Shown: piece by piece, positions 6,837 through 16,758 of the stretch
How the letters are laid out: each line of letters starts with the position of its first letter
How positions within the stretch are numbered: position 1 is the stretch's first letter
Assembly: GCA_900763675.1 (NCBI GenBank)
Contig: CAAFLE010000104.1
Location: forward strand, 59,714 to 123,713
DNA from: an uncultured Oscillospiraceae bacterium
GTDB lineage: Bacteria; Bacillota; Clostridia; Oscillospirales; Oscillospiraceae
Direction of reading: 5' to 3'
DNA length: 64,000 nt
The notes under the pieces: generated by a model
Database searches by the model: none
What the model was told of the DNA's origin: nothing
What the model saw: the letters and a program-made list of their open reading frames with translations, nothing else
Position numbers and translations under genes: made by a program

Positions 6837-8986
6837 CGCCGCCCGCCGCGCCGGAGGAGACCGCCGCGCCGGAGGACGCGCTGCTTTGCGAAGCAAAGGA
6901 ACAACAGCTCTTTCTTGACCGCGAGCTGAGCTGGCTGCAATTCAATCTCCGCGTGCTGGAGCAGGCGGGCGATCCGACCGTGCCGCTGCTCGAGCGGCTC
7001 AAGTTCCTCGGCATTTACCGCTCCAATCTGGAAGAGTTTTTCATGGTCCGCGTCGGCTCGCTGACGCACCGCGCCGCGCTTTTGCCCGACGAGCGCGACG
7101 AAAAGACCGGGCGCACGCCCGGCGAGCAGGTCGCGGATATTCTCGCCGCCGTCGCCGCGCAGCAGGAGCGGGAGGAGCGGATCTACCGCCGCCTGTTCGA
7201 GGATATGCGCGACGCCGGGATCGACGTGCTGGATTTTCATAAAATGACAAAGCCGGAGGAGGTCGTTGCGAAAAAGTTCTTTTCCGAGCTGCGTCCGCTC
7301 CTCTCGCCGCGGGTGGTGGACGGCGGACACCCGTTCCCGTTCATCTCCAACCGCGAGGTTTATGTGGCGGCGTCGCTGGGCAGAGGCGAGGACTTCCGGC
7401 TGGGGCTTGTCTCGCTGCTGCGCATTCCGCCGTGGCGCGTGGTCGAGCTGGACGGACGGCAGAAGGTCATGCTCACGGCGGAGCTGGTGCGCCATTTCGT
7501 GCCGCAGCTTTTCAAAAAGCAGGAGGTGCGCGACGCCGTGCTGCTGCAGGTGACGCGGAACGCCGACGTATTCATTGACGACGATCTGCGCGGGTACGAC
7601 GCGGATTTCCGCGCCAGCATGGAAAAAATGCTGCGCAAGCGCAAGCGTCAGCAGCCGGTGCGGCTCGTGATCGGCGGCAAGCCGTCCGGACGGCTGCGCT
7701 CGGCGCTCGTGAAGGAATTAAAGGTCCCCGAGCAGAACGTATTCACGGTGAAGCTGCCGTTCGATCTTTCGTTCGGCTCCGGCGTAAAGAAGCTGCCCGG
7801 CATGAAATATCCCGAGCGGCGCAGCCGGAAAACGGTAAAGCTGCAAAAGGGCGAGTTCTTCCCATATCTCGAAAAGAAGGATCTCCTGCTTTCGTACCCG
7901 TTCCAGAGCATGAGCGCTTTCGTGGAGTTTCTCTACGAGGCGGCGGACGATCGGGACGTTGTGTCCATCCGCATCACGCTCTACCGGCTCTCGGCAAGCA
8001 GCAAGGTCGCCGCGGCGCTCGCATATGCCGCCGACCGGGGGAAGAGCGTTCTCTGCCTGCTGGAGCTTCGGGCGCGGTTTGACGAGCAGAACAACATCGA
8101 CTATTCCGAGGTGCTGGAGGACGCCGGCTGCCAGGTCATCTACGGGCTGCCGGAGATGAAGGTCCACAGTAAGCTGTGCCTTGTCACGCGGCGGCGCGGC
8201 GAGAGCGTGCAGTACTTCACGCAGGTCGGCACCGGCAACTATAACGAGGTCACGAGCGAGCAGTATACCGATCTTTCGGTCATCACGTCCGACGAGCGCG
8301 TCGGGCGCGACGCCGCGCAGACGTTTGAAGCGCTTGCCACCGGGCAGACGCCGCCGGAGACCGAGTCGCTCTGGGTCGCGCCGCTGAGCTACCGTTCCCG
8401 CGTGCTGGAGCTTATCGCCGCGGAGACGGAAAAGGGCGCCGCCGGGCGCATTGCGATCAAGGTCAACTCCATGAACGACATCGGCGTTATGCTCGCGCTC
8501 ATCCGCGCCTCCCGCGCCGGGGTGCGCGTGGAGCTTTTCATCCGCGGCATCTGCTGTCTGCGCCCCGGTGTGCCGGGCTATACCGAAAACATCGCGGTCC
8601 GCAGCGTCGTGGGACGGTATCTCGAGCATTCGCGTATCTTCGCCTTCGGCGAGGGGACAGAGCAGCGCATTTTCGTCGGCTCGGGCGATCTTCTCAACCG
8701 GAACACCCGCCGCCGCGTGGAGGCGTTCATCGAATGCACCGCGCCGGAGACGCGCACCGGCGTTCTTGCCATTCTCGACGCGCTGCGCGGCGATAAGGAA
8801 AAGAGCTGGACGATGCAGCCGGACGGCACATATCTCCGCGGGGAGATCGTCCCCGGCACGGCGAGCCACGACACGCTCTATGCGTATTTCGGCGCACAGA
8901 CCGTTGAACCGCTCCCGCCGGAGAAAAAGCACGGCTGGCTCTGGCGGCTGTTTCACCCGAAAAAGAATACTACTGCACGGAAATGA
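6806..8986 (+). CDS. ppk1: polyphosphate kinase 1
   Basis: 726 residues. PPK1 reversibly polymerises the gamma-phosphate of ATP into polyphosphate through a phosphohistidine. The N domain begins FLDRELSWLQFNLRVLEQA and continues with the typical LKFLGIYRSNLEEFFMVRVG. The two essential histidines are present: VHSKL (His454) and EHSRIF (His608), 154 residues apart compared with 157 in the E. coli enzyme. A 30-residue acidic, Pro/Ala-rich N-terminal extension precedes the conserved start. It overlaps pap and is followed at once by a carbohydrate kinase gene, so PPK1 and the AMP phosphotransferase are likely made together. Confidence 0.96.
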   Translation: MCKAEKGPELTPPAAPEETAAPEDALLCEAKEQQLFLDRELSWLQFNLRVLEQAGDPTVPLLERLKFLGIYRSNLEEFFMVRVGSLTHRAALLPDERDEKTGRTPGEQVADILAAVAAQQEREERIYRRLFEDMRDAGIDVLDFHKMTKPEEVVAKKFFSELRPLLSPRVVDGGHPFPFISNREVYVAASLGRGEDFRLGLVSLLRIPPWRVVELDGRQKVMLTAELVRHFVPQLFKKQEVRDAVLLQVTRNADVFIDDDLRGYDADFRASMEKMLRKRKRQQPVRLVIGGKPSGRLRSALVKELKVPEQNVFTVKLPFDLSFGSGVKKLPGMKYPERRSRKTVKLQKGEFFPYLEKKDLLLSYPFQSMSAFVEFLYEAADDRDVVSIRITLYRLSASSKVAAALAYAADRGKSVLCLLELRARFDEQNNIDYSEVLEDAGCQVIYGLPEMKVHSKLCLVTRRRGESVQYFTQVGTGNYNEVTSEQYTDLSVITSDERVGRDAAQTFEALATGQTPPETESLWVAPLSYRSRVLELIAAETEKGAAGRIAIKVNSMNDIGVMLALIRASRAGVRVELFIRGICCLRPGVPGYTENIAVRSVVGRYLEHSRIFAFGEGTEQRIFVGSGDLLNRNTRRRVEAFIECTAPETRTGVLAILDALRGDKEKSWTMQPDGTYLRGEIVPGTASHDTLYAYFGAQTVEPLPPEKKHGWLWRLFHPKKNTTARK

Positions 8987-8997
8987 GGCATGAATCC

Positions 8998-10548
8998 ATG
9001 AAAGACGCATTGGCGCTGGTATTTGACGTCGGAACGCAGAGTGTCCGGGCGATGCTGTTTGACACCGCCGGGCATATCGTCAGCTCGGCGCAGGACGTGT
9101 ATGAGCAGCCCTACTATTCCCGCAATCCGAACTGGGCGGAGCAGCGCCCCGATTTCTATTTCGAGCATATGTGCATCGTTTCGCAGCGGCTCAAGGACTC
9201 CGCCCCGGCGGCGTTTGCCCGTGCTGCGAGCGTTGCGGTGACGGTGTTCCGCGATACGACCGTGTGCATGGGCAAGGACGGCCGCCCGCTGCGCGACTGC
9301 ATCCTCTGGATGGATCAGCGCCGCGCCGAAAATCCGAAGCCGCTCCCGGCGGACCGCAAGGCGCTGTTCGCCCTTGCCGGCATGACCGAGACCATTGATA
9401 TGCTCCACCGCACCGCCGCCTGCAACTGGATCGCCGAGAACGAGCCGGAGCTGTGGAAGGAAACGGACAAATACGTCTGTCTTTCCACGTATCTCAACTA
9501 CCGTCTCACCGGGCGCATCGCCGACAGCAGCGCGAGTCTGATGGCGAAGATCCCCTACGATTACAAAAACCGCACATGGGACAAACACGGGCTTACCCGC
9601 TGTGTGTACGACATTCCGCAGGATAAGCTCTGCGAGATCCTGCCGTCCGGCACGACGGTCGGCGGCGTAACGCCCGAGGCGGCGCGGCTGACCGGCATCC
9701 CGGCGGGGCTTCCGCTGCTTGCGACCGGCTCGGACAAGGGCTGCGAAACGATCGGGCTTTCCGTCATCCGCGAGGATCAGGCGGCGCTCTCGTTCGGCAC
9801 AAGCTGCACCGTGCAGTTCACAAGCAAAAAATACTTTGAGCCGACGCCGTTCATGCCCGCGTACCCCGCGGTGCCGAACGATATGTACAACCCCGAAATT
9901 CAAATTCTGCGCGGCTACTGGATGCTCACATGGTTCAAGCAGAACTTTGCGCAGGCGGAGTGCGAAGCCGCCAAGGCGCTCGGCTGCTCGGCGGAGGAGA
10001 TACTGAACAAGCACCTTGCCGACATCCCCGCCGGGAGCGACGGACTGCTCGTCCTGCCGCACTGGACGCCGGGGCTTTCCACGCCGAACACCCGCGGCGC
10101 GATGATCGGCTTTACAGACCATCACACGAAATACCATATGTACCGCGCCATCATCGAGGGACTGAACTTCGCGCTCATGGACGGAATGTACGGCATGGAG
10201 CGCCGCTCGGGGCAGAAGATACGCCATCTCTATCTCGGCGGCGGCGGCAGCCGCAGCGACGAGATCTGCCAGATCACGGCGAATATGTTCGGGCTTCCTG
10301 TCTCGCGCATCCAGACGCACGAGTCCTGCGCTCTCGGCGCGGCGATCTGCTCGTTCGTGTCGCTCGGCGCGTTTGATTCCTACGAGGACGCTATCGCGCA
10401 TATGGTGCAGATCCGGGACACCTTCACGCCGGACGCGGAGGAACATAAGCTCTACGAACGCATTTACCGCGAGGTCTACCGCCGGTATTACCGCGCCGTG
10501 ACCCCGCTGCACAAGCTCCTCGGCGCGATCACGCGCAAAGAAAAATAA
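8998..10548 (+). CDS. FGGY-family carbohydrate kinase
   Basis: 516 residues from the start at 8998, chosen because gagg lies 9 bases upstream. An in-frame ATG at 8983, overlapping the ppk1 stop by four bases, is the alternative. The N-terminal ATP-binding fold shows LVFDVGTQSVRAMLFD, and the C-terminal half has the FGGY signature region GGGGSRSDEICQITANMFG. The family phosphorylates sugars or polyols such as xylulose, ribulose or glycerol; this substrate is not assignable. Cotranscription with pap and ppk1 is likely because there is no gap, though a metabolic link to polyphosphate is only inferred. Confidence 0.88.
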   Translation: MKDALALVFDVGTQSVRAMLFDTAGHIVSSAQDVYEQPYYSRNPNWAEQRPDFYFEHMCIVSQRLKDSAPAAFARAASVAVTVFRDTTVCMGKDGRPLRDCILWMDQRRAENPKPLPADRKALFALAGMTETIDMLHRTAACNWIAENEPELWKETDKYVCLSTYLNYRLTGRIADSSASLMAKIPYDYKNRTWDKHGLTRCVYDIPQDKLCEILPSGTTVGGVTPEAARLTGIPAGLPLLATGSDKGCETIGLSVIREDQAALSFGTSCTVQFTSKKYFEPTPFMPAYPAVPNDMYNPEIQILRGYWMLTWFKQNFAQAECEAAKALGCSAEEILNKHLADIPAGSDGLLVLPHWTPGLSTPNTRGAMIGFTDHHTKYHMYRAIIEGLNFALMDGMYGMERRSGQKIRHLYLGGGGSRSDEICQITANMFGLPVSRIQTHESCALGAAICSFVSLGAFDSYEDAIAHMVQIRDTFTPDAEEHKLYERIYREVYRRYYRAVTPLHKLLGAITRKEK

Positions 10549-10550
10549 GA

Positions 10551-10589
10551 AAAAACCGTTTCCCGAAAGTACATCGGGAAACGGTTTTT
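10551..10589. terminator. bidirectional intrinsic terminator
   Basis: A perfect 15-bp inverted repeat (10551-10565 / 10575-10589) with A-run and T-run ends lies between convergent genes, ending at the last base of the minus-strand stop codon. It works in both directions. Confidence 0.92.
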
Positions 10590-11728
10590 CATTCGTTGTA
10601 TACGACCGGCGGGCGGTCCGGGTCAAGAACGCTGTCCACATCGAAAAAAAGCTCGTTGAGAGTGTCGCGGTAATAGGTCATCGAATAGCCGCCGATCTCA
10701 ATGCGCGACTGGAGGGCGTAGCCGTCGTACAGCTCGTTGACTACATGGTCGTCCACGGTGCAGTAGATATTGAACCCGGCGTTCAGCACGTGCTGCAAGG
10801 CGTCGCCCGTCGCCCGGTAGCCGAAGGGCGCGAGAAAGAGGTTCGTCGTACCGATCCACGGCGTTACGCGGTCGACCCACTTGTTGATGTCATAGTAGAT
10901 CTTATCGGGATCGCAGCCGCTGCCCCAGAAACCGTATACGCCGGAGTTGTGCGTATAGCTGTGGCTGGCAAAGCTCCATCCGCCGGCGCGGAGCGCGTCG
11001 GCGACCTTTTTTATCTCGGTCTGGCAGGCGGGATCGTCGTAGCTCGCGTAGCCGAACGCCCCCTGAAAGCCGGTGAGCGCGATCGTCCCCTTGTGTCCGT
11101 TCCACGAAAAGTCCGGATGGTCCGCCACAAAGGCGTCCACGACGCCCATCACGTCGCCGTCCGGGATCACGTCCATCCCGCCGGAGGGGTTCGGAACCTC
11201 ATAGAGCAGCGAGCCGGACTCGCTCACGAAAAGGCGGCTCGCGTACCCTGCGCCGTAGGCATACGCCACATCGTCCACCGAGAGGATGAGCGGCATTTTC
11301 CCTGCGGGGAGCAGAATCTCCTTGCGGCGCATTTTGCCGTCCGCCATTTCGTAGCACTCGTTCAGATCGTAAAGGACGTACCCGCGCTCGTAGAGCTGCG
11401 GCAGAATCTTTTCCAGCTCCGCTTTTTCCGCAAACCCGGCGTTGTAGCCGCCCATCGGCGTTTCCCGGTCGGTGAACACCATTTCGGGGTAGACGATCAG
11501 ACTGTGAAAGAAAATGTGGCGGATATCGCCCTCATACGGTACGAGCGGCTCGCTCGTCGGCGCGGCGGTCGGCGTCGGCTCCGCGGTGGGGGAGGGCGTC
11601 GGCGCGGCGGTCGCCGTGGGCGACGGCGTCGGAAAGAATAGATCGAGCGCCGCTTCGCCGCTGCATCCGGCGAAAAGCGATACAAGCAGGATCAAAGAAA
11701 GAAAAAGCAAAATCGTTCGTTTCATCAT
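10589..11728 (-). CDS. polysaccharide deacetylase-like lipoprotein
   Basis: 379 residues. The ATG at 11728 (or the adjacent one at 11725) starts a lipoprotein signal peptide, MKRTILLFLSLILLVSLFAGC, with the lipobox LFAGC. A Pro/Thr-rich linker of about 30 residues follows (PTPSPTATAAPTPSPT...). The globular part resembles the NodB/CE4 deacetylase fold: LSVDDV (metal Asp region), SHSYTH (HSxxH-type zinc motif) and LAPFGYR. An envelope-anchored enzyme acting on peptidoglycan or another glycan is plausible; sequence similarity is moderate. It lies alone, convergent with the sugar kinase. Confidence 0.8.
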   Translation of the reverse strand: MMKRTILLFLSLILLVSLFAGCSGEAALDLFFPTPSPTATAAPTPSPTAEPTPTAAPTSEPLVPYEGDIRHIFFHSLIVYPEMVFTDRETPMGGYNAGFAEKAELEKILPQLYERGYVLYDLNECYEMADGKMRRKEILLPAGKMPLILSVDDVAYAYGAGYASRLFVSESGSLLYEVPNPSGGMDVIPDGDVMGVVDAFVADHPDFSWNGHKGTIALTGFQGAFGYASYDDPACQTEIKKVADALRAGGWSFASHSYTHNSGVYGFWGSGCDPDKIYYDINKWVDRVTPWIGTTNLFLAPFGYRATGDALQHVLNAGFNIYCTVDDHVVNELYDGYALQSRIEIGGYSMTYYRDTLNELFFDVDSVLDPDRPPVVYNE

Positions 11729-11795
11729 GGCTTCATAGTATCCGCCGCGACGGAAAAAGTCAAGGCGCGAGAATTTCCCATTCCGTAGGAGAAGT

Positions 11796-12098
11796 TTAAA
11801 AAATCCCATGGTTGTATTTGATCTGTCCGTACAGAATGAATGCCAGACCGACGGCGAGCCCCAGAAGAACGATGAACGAAACGGCAGCCTCATTCCGCAG
11901 GGAAACAAAAAACGCCGCGGTGAGCGAAATGCCGATGATGAGCGTTCCCGTGCCGACGGCACGGCCGTATTTCGGGATGTCCTCTTCTCTGACGTTCCGG
12001 CGGTTGTAGGCGTGGATCGTGCGGATGTTCCCCTTTATATTCACCGCACCGAGAACGGACAAAAGAATGCCCACAATGAGCAGCAGATAGTTTTCCAT
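11796..12098 (-). CDS. small membrane protein of XRE-regulated operon
   Basis: 100 residues from the ATG at 12098, which has a strong aaggagg site; a longer upstream frame lacks support. Three hydrophobic segments are visible (about residues 3-20, 50-68 and 75-92) with a basic loop NIRTIHAYNRRNVREEDIPKYG between the first two. It resembles small DUF3784-like membrane proteins, but the family is uncertain. It is the last gene of a three-gene operon with a DUF6442-like protein and an XRE regulator; its binding site lies within 10 bases of the regulator's stop codon. Confidence 0.75.
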   Translation of the reverse strand: MENYLLLIVGILLSVLGAVNIKGNIRTIHAYNRRNVREEDIPKYGRAVGTGTLIIGISLTAAFFVSLRNEAAVSFIVLLGLAVGLAFILYGQIKYNHGIF

Positions 12099-12108
12099 GA
12101 CGGCCTCC

Positions 12109-12315
12109 TTAAAAATAAAACAGCTCTTCAAATTTCTTATCCAGAGCGATGCAGAGGACTAAGGCAAGCTTTGCCGTGGGATTGAATTGGCCCGTTTCAA
12201 TGGAGCTGATCGTATTTCGCGATACGCCCACCATCTCCGCAAGCTGCGCCTGAGAAAGCGCCTTTTCCGTACGAGCCTCCTTCAGCCGGTTTCGGAGTTT
12301 CAGCTCATCGTTCAT
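12109..12315 (-). CDS. small XRE-family transcriptional regulator
   Basis: 68 residues, almost entirely a Cro/CI-type helix-turn-helix: LSQAQLAEMVGVSRNTIS (HTH) and SIETGQFNPTAKLALVLC. It is the usual length of this small regulator class, which often sits beside membrane proteins. The start at 12315 overlaps the preceding gene by four bases (ATGA), a sign of translational coupling. It is the best candidate to bind the two CAAG-N4-CTTG palindromes at the operon promoter (12656-12701), so autorepression is expected. Confidence 0.88.
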   Translation of the reverse strand: MNDELKLRNRLKEARTEKALSQAQLAEMVGVSRNTISSIETGQFNPTAKLALVLCIALDKKFEELFYF

Positions 12316-12641
12316 CCGCGCACCCCAACGAGCCGTACAGCGAAAAGAACAAGGAACAGGAGAAACATGGCAAAATACAAAATGGTGAGCGTAAGCTCCG
12401 TTCTCCTTTTCTTTTTTCGGTATATCACCAGACTGTGCGTGCCGAGAATGCTGAAATAAATGACCCAGGGACTGTAGAGCATCGTTCCGGTCGCCCAGAC
12501 GAAGACCACGGACACCAGACAGCACACACATGCGCCGACACGCCCGGCAATATTCCCGGCCTGCTGTGCCGTTGCCGCTTCCGCAAGATCCCGGTTCTTG
12601 TTTTCCCGGCGGCTGATCGCCAGAATTTCTTCCTTTTCCAT
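12312..12641 (-). CDS. DUF6442-like membrane protein
   Basis: 109 residues. It begins MEKEEILAISRRENKNRD, a pattern I associate with DUF6442-type proteins encoded beside small XRE regulators. Three or four hydrophobic segments follow (about residues 33-50, 56-74 and 85-104) and a basic loop YRKKKRR. The start at 12641 has an aggagg site. Function is unknown. First gene of the operon, read from a near-consensus promoter covered by two palindromic operators. Confidence 0.78.
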   Translation of the reverse strand: MEKEEILAISRRENKNRDLAEAATAQQAGNIAGRVGACVCCLVSVVFVWATGTMLYSPWVIYFSILGTHSLVIYRKKKRRTELTLTILYFAMFLLFLVLFAVRLVGVRG

Positions 12642-12655
12642 ATCGATCCTCCTGT

Positions 12656-12671
12656 GCCAAGTTTTCTTGTC
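12656..12671. promoter_or_regulatory. operator copy 2 (downstream of -10) of XRE operon
   Basis: A 16-bp site, gccaagttttcttgtc on the plus strand: CAAG-N4-CTTG palindrome with matching flanks. It is the same as the copy at 12686-12701 apart from the central bases, and the centres are exactly 30 bp apart. Confidence 0.75.
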
Positions 12672-12674
12672 ATT

Positions 12675-12703
12675 ATTATAGCAACGCCAAGTAAACTTGT
12701 CAA
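12675..12703 (-). promoter_or_regulatory. consensus sigmaA promoter of XRE operon
   Basis: On the minus strand: TTGACA (12698-12703), 17-bp spacer, TATAAT (12675-12680), both perfect. Operator copies overlap the -35 side and the initial transcribed region. Confidence 0.9.
12686..12701. promoter_or_regulatory. operator copy 1 (overlapping -35) of XRE operon
   Basis: A 16-bp site, gccaagtaaacttgtc on the plus strand, with a CAAG-N4-CTTG core. It overlaps the -35 hexamer of the minus-strand promoter, as expected of a repressor site. Confidence 0.75.
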
Positions 12704-12719
12704 CAGGAAACAATGCTCC

Positions 12720-12748
12720 TTGCCCGGCGCGGGGAATTGTGGTAAAAT
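12720..12748 (+). promoter_or_regulatory. probable promoter of tex
   Basis: TTGCCC (12720-12725), 17-bp spacer, TAAAAT (12743-12748), divergent from the XRE operon promoter and 33 bases upstream of the tex start. Confidence 0.65.
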
Positions 12749-12780
12749 TCATATCCAATCTTTTGAAGGAGACACCACGC

Positions 12781-14943
<2,163 letters not shown>

Positions 14944-14966
14944 CAGAAAAAAGTCAAAAATGTAAC

Positions 14967-14995
14967 TTGCCCGGACGCGGCTCTGCCCGTATACT
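14967..14995 (+). promoter_or_regulatory. promoter of MBL-fold hydrolase gene
   Basis: TTGCCC (14967-14972), 17-bp spacer, TATACT (14990-14995). The predicted transcription start falls inside the inverted repeat that follows. Confidence 0.65.
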
Positions 14996-14997
14996 TG

Positions 14998-15033
14998 ATT
15001 TACATAAAAAACAGTTCTTTCACTTATGTAAAT
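14998..15033. promoter_or_regulatory. inverted repeat at transcription start (operator or leader hairpin)
   Basis: Perfect 10-bp arms (14998-15007 and 15024-15033; atttacataa and its complement) separated by 16 bases, directly downstream of the -10 box. It is AT-rich and has no GC stem plus T-tract, so an operator is more likely than a terminator. Confidence 0.55.
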
Positions 15034-15052
15034 TCTTATGGGAGGGCGCATC

Positions 15053-15757
15053 ATGCGCATTACATACATTAAACACAGCGCATTTCTTGCCGAATGGGAG
15101 GATGTCGCCTGCCTTTTCGATTATGCCGAGGGCGAGCTGCCGGAAATTTCCGACGGCAAGCGGCTCTGCGTATTTGCGAGCCACCACCATGCCGACCATT
15201 TCAATCCGGAGATTTTCCGGCTCTTTGCCGCGCATCCGAAGCACACGTTCATCCTTTCAGACGACATCCGCACCGTCCCCACCGGAGAAAAAGCGCCCAT
15301 CGTGCGCACCGGCGCGGACTGCCGCCGCATTTTCCCCGGCGGGCGTATGGGACCCATGAGCGTTTCCACCGTCGGCTCGACCGACTGCGGCGTGGCGTTC
15401 GTTGTGAATTACGCCGGAAAGACGGTGTACCATGCCGGCGATCTCCACTGGTGGGCGTGGCCCGACGATACGCCCGAGGAGGAGCGTGACATGAAAAACC
15501 ACTATTTTGCCGAGATCGCCAAGCTCAACGGCGTCCGGCTCGACGCGGCGTTTCTCCCGCTTGACCCGCGGCTCGGCGCAAACTACTGGATGGGCTTCGA
15601 CGCCATGATGCGCACGGCGGACGTCCGCCGGGCGTTCCCGATGCATATGTGGGAGCAGTATGAATCCATTGCCAAATTCAAGGCGATGAGCGTCACGGAG
15701 AGCTACCGGAACAAAATTGCAGACATCACCGCGCCGAACCAGACGTTTGAAATCTGA
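15053..15757 (+). CDS. MBL-fold metallohydrolase (UlaG/RNase Z-like)
   Basis: 234 residues from the ATG at 15053, which has a gggagg site seven bases upstream; an ATG at 15038 lies on the wrong side of that site. The metal-binding motif is HHHADHF, followed by YHAGDLHWW and a C-terminal PMHMWEQYE. The fold is that of small UlaG-like metal-dependent hydrolases; the substrate is unknown. It starts a possible three-gene group with a VOC protein and an acetyltransferase. Confidence 0.85.
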   Translation: MRITYIKHSAFLAEWEDVACLFDYAEGELPEISDGKRLCVFASHHHADHFNPEIFRLFAAHPKHTFILSDDIRTVPTGEKAPIVRTGADCRRIFPGGRMGPMSVSTVGSTDCGVAFVVNYAGKTVYHAGDLHWWAWPDDTPEEERDMKNHYFAEIAKLNGVRLDAAFLPLDPRLGANYWMGFDAMMRTADVRRAFPMHMWEQYESIAKFKAMSVTESYRNKIADITAPNQTFEI

Positions 15758-15783
15758 AAACGAATACGGACAGGAGAAAAGCC

Positions 15784-16152
15784 ATGCAGTTTAAAATGAT
15801 CCATGAAAACTACAACGTGCGCGACCTTGCCGCGTCGCTTGCATTCTATGAAAAGGCGCTTGGTCTGCACGAAAAGCGCCGCAAGGAAGCCGCCGACGGG
15901 TCGTACATCATCGTATACGTCGGCAACGACGCTTCCGACTTTGAACTCGAGCTTACGTGGCTGCGCGACCATCCGCAGCCCTATGACATCGGCGAGGAGG
16001 AGTTTCATCTCGCATTCCGCGTGGACGACTTTGCCGCGGCGCACGCGCTCCACGCTTCGATGGGCTGTATCTGCTTTGAAAACGACGCCATGGGCATTTA
16101 CTTCATTCAGGACCCGGACGGCTACTGGCTGGAGATCGTCCCGACAAGATAA
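15784..16152 (+). CDS. VOC family protein, lactoylglutathione lyase-like
   Basis: 122 residues, one vicinal-oxygen-chelate unit pair as in glyoxalase I. Candidate metal ligands are His7 in MIHENYNV, Glu in ELELTW, His in EEFHLAFRV and Glu in YWLEIVP. The PxGxxxE-type end reads DPDGYWLEI. Glyoxalase I removes methylglyoxal as a thiol hemithioacetal; in Firmicutes the thiol may not be glutathione. Starts at 15784 after caggagaa. Confidence 0.85.
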   Translation: MQFKMIHENYNVRDLAASLAFYEKALGLHEKRRKEAADGSYIIVYVGNDASDFELELTWLRDHPQPYDIGEEEFHLAFRVDDFAAAHALHASMGCICFENDAMGIYFIQDPDGYWLEIVPTR

Positions 16153-16180
16153 AATCTCACGGCGAACACGGAGAAAACAT

Positions 16181-16675
16181 ATGATTTATTTAGAAACGGA
16201 GAGGCTGTCTCTTCGGAATCTGGAGCTATCTGATGCGGAAAGCATCAGCGGATACCGAAACGACGAGGCATGCCGACGGTATCAGCGGTGGGAAGCCTTC
16301 ACGCTTCCGGATATCGAGGCGTATATTGAGAAGTTTCAAAGCGATGTTTTCCTGTCAGACAAGCAGGAACAGCACTTTGGGATCGCCCAAAGAAACAGCT
16401 TGGAGCTTGTAGGGGAACTGGCGTACTTTTATAAGCCGGGGGACTGTATCACGCTGGGTATCACCGTTGCCCCTCGTTTCCAGAGAAATGGATATGCCTG
16501 CGAAATGCTGCGGGAAGTGATCCGTTCCGTCCGGAAGAAGTATCCGACACTGGATATTGTGGCGCTGATCGACAAAGACAATCGGAAAAGCCTGTGCCTT
16601 TTTGAAAAGCTGGGTTTTCGGCAGGAGTGCTACGCGGATTCGATTGCTTCTTTTGTTTATGTGCTCTCTGCATAG
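16181..16675 (+). CDS. GNAT family N-acetyltransferase (RimJ/RimL-like)
   Basis: 164 residues. It begins MIYLETERLSLRNLELSDAE, the classic RimJ/RimL start, and has an acetyl-CoA loop VAPRFQRNGYACEMLREV. The substrate may be a ribosomal protein, another protein, or a small molecule such as an antibiotic. Base composition is visibly lower in GC (about half) than its neighbours and codons such as tta, ata-adjacent and tat are used more, which suggests recent acquisition. Start 16181 follows acggagaaa. A strong terminator follows. Confidence 0.85.
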   Translation: MIYLETERLSLRNLELSDAESISGYRNDEACRRYQRWEAFTLPDIEAYIEKFQSDVFLSDKQEQHFGIAQRNSLELVGELAYFYKPGDCITLGITVAPRFQRNGYACEMLREVIRSVRKKYPTLDIVALIDKDNRKSLCLFEKLGFRQECYADSIASFVYVLSA

Positions 16676-16713
16676 GAAAAGTCCGCGGCGAAAATACCGC
16701 GGGCTTTTCCTAT
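16672..16713 (+). terminator. intrinsic terminator after GNAT gene
   Basis: 17-bp inverted repeat (16672-16688 / 16697-16713, one wobble) with an 8-base loop, starting in the stop codon. The 3' arm overlaps the -35 position of the nfo promoter. Confidence 0.85.
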
Positions 16714-16733
16714 TTCGGAAACTGTGCTATACT
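16705..16733 (+). promoter_or_regulatory. extended -10 promoter of nfo
   Basis: TATACT (16728-16733) preceded by TGC gives an extended -10; the -35 position (16705-16710, ttttcc) is weak and lies in the arm of the upstream terminator. Confidence 0.6.
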
Positions 16734-16758
16734 GAAAAAAACACAGCAGGAGAATATT

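Noticed and set aside
10745..11641. Plus-strand open frame of 298 codons opposite the deacetylase-like gene
   Set aside because: The minus-strand reading has a lipobox and HSxxH-type motif; the plus-strand one has none.
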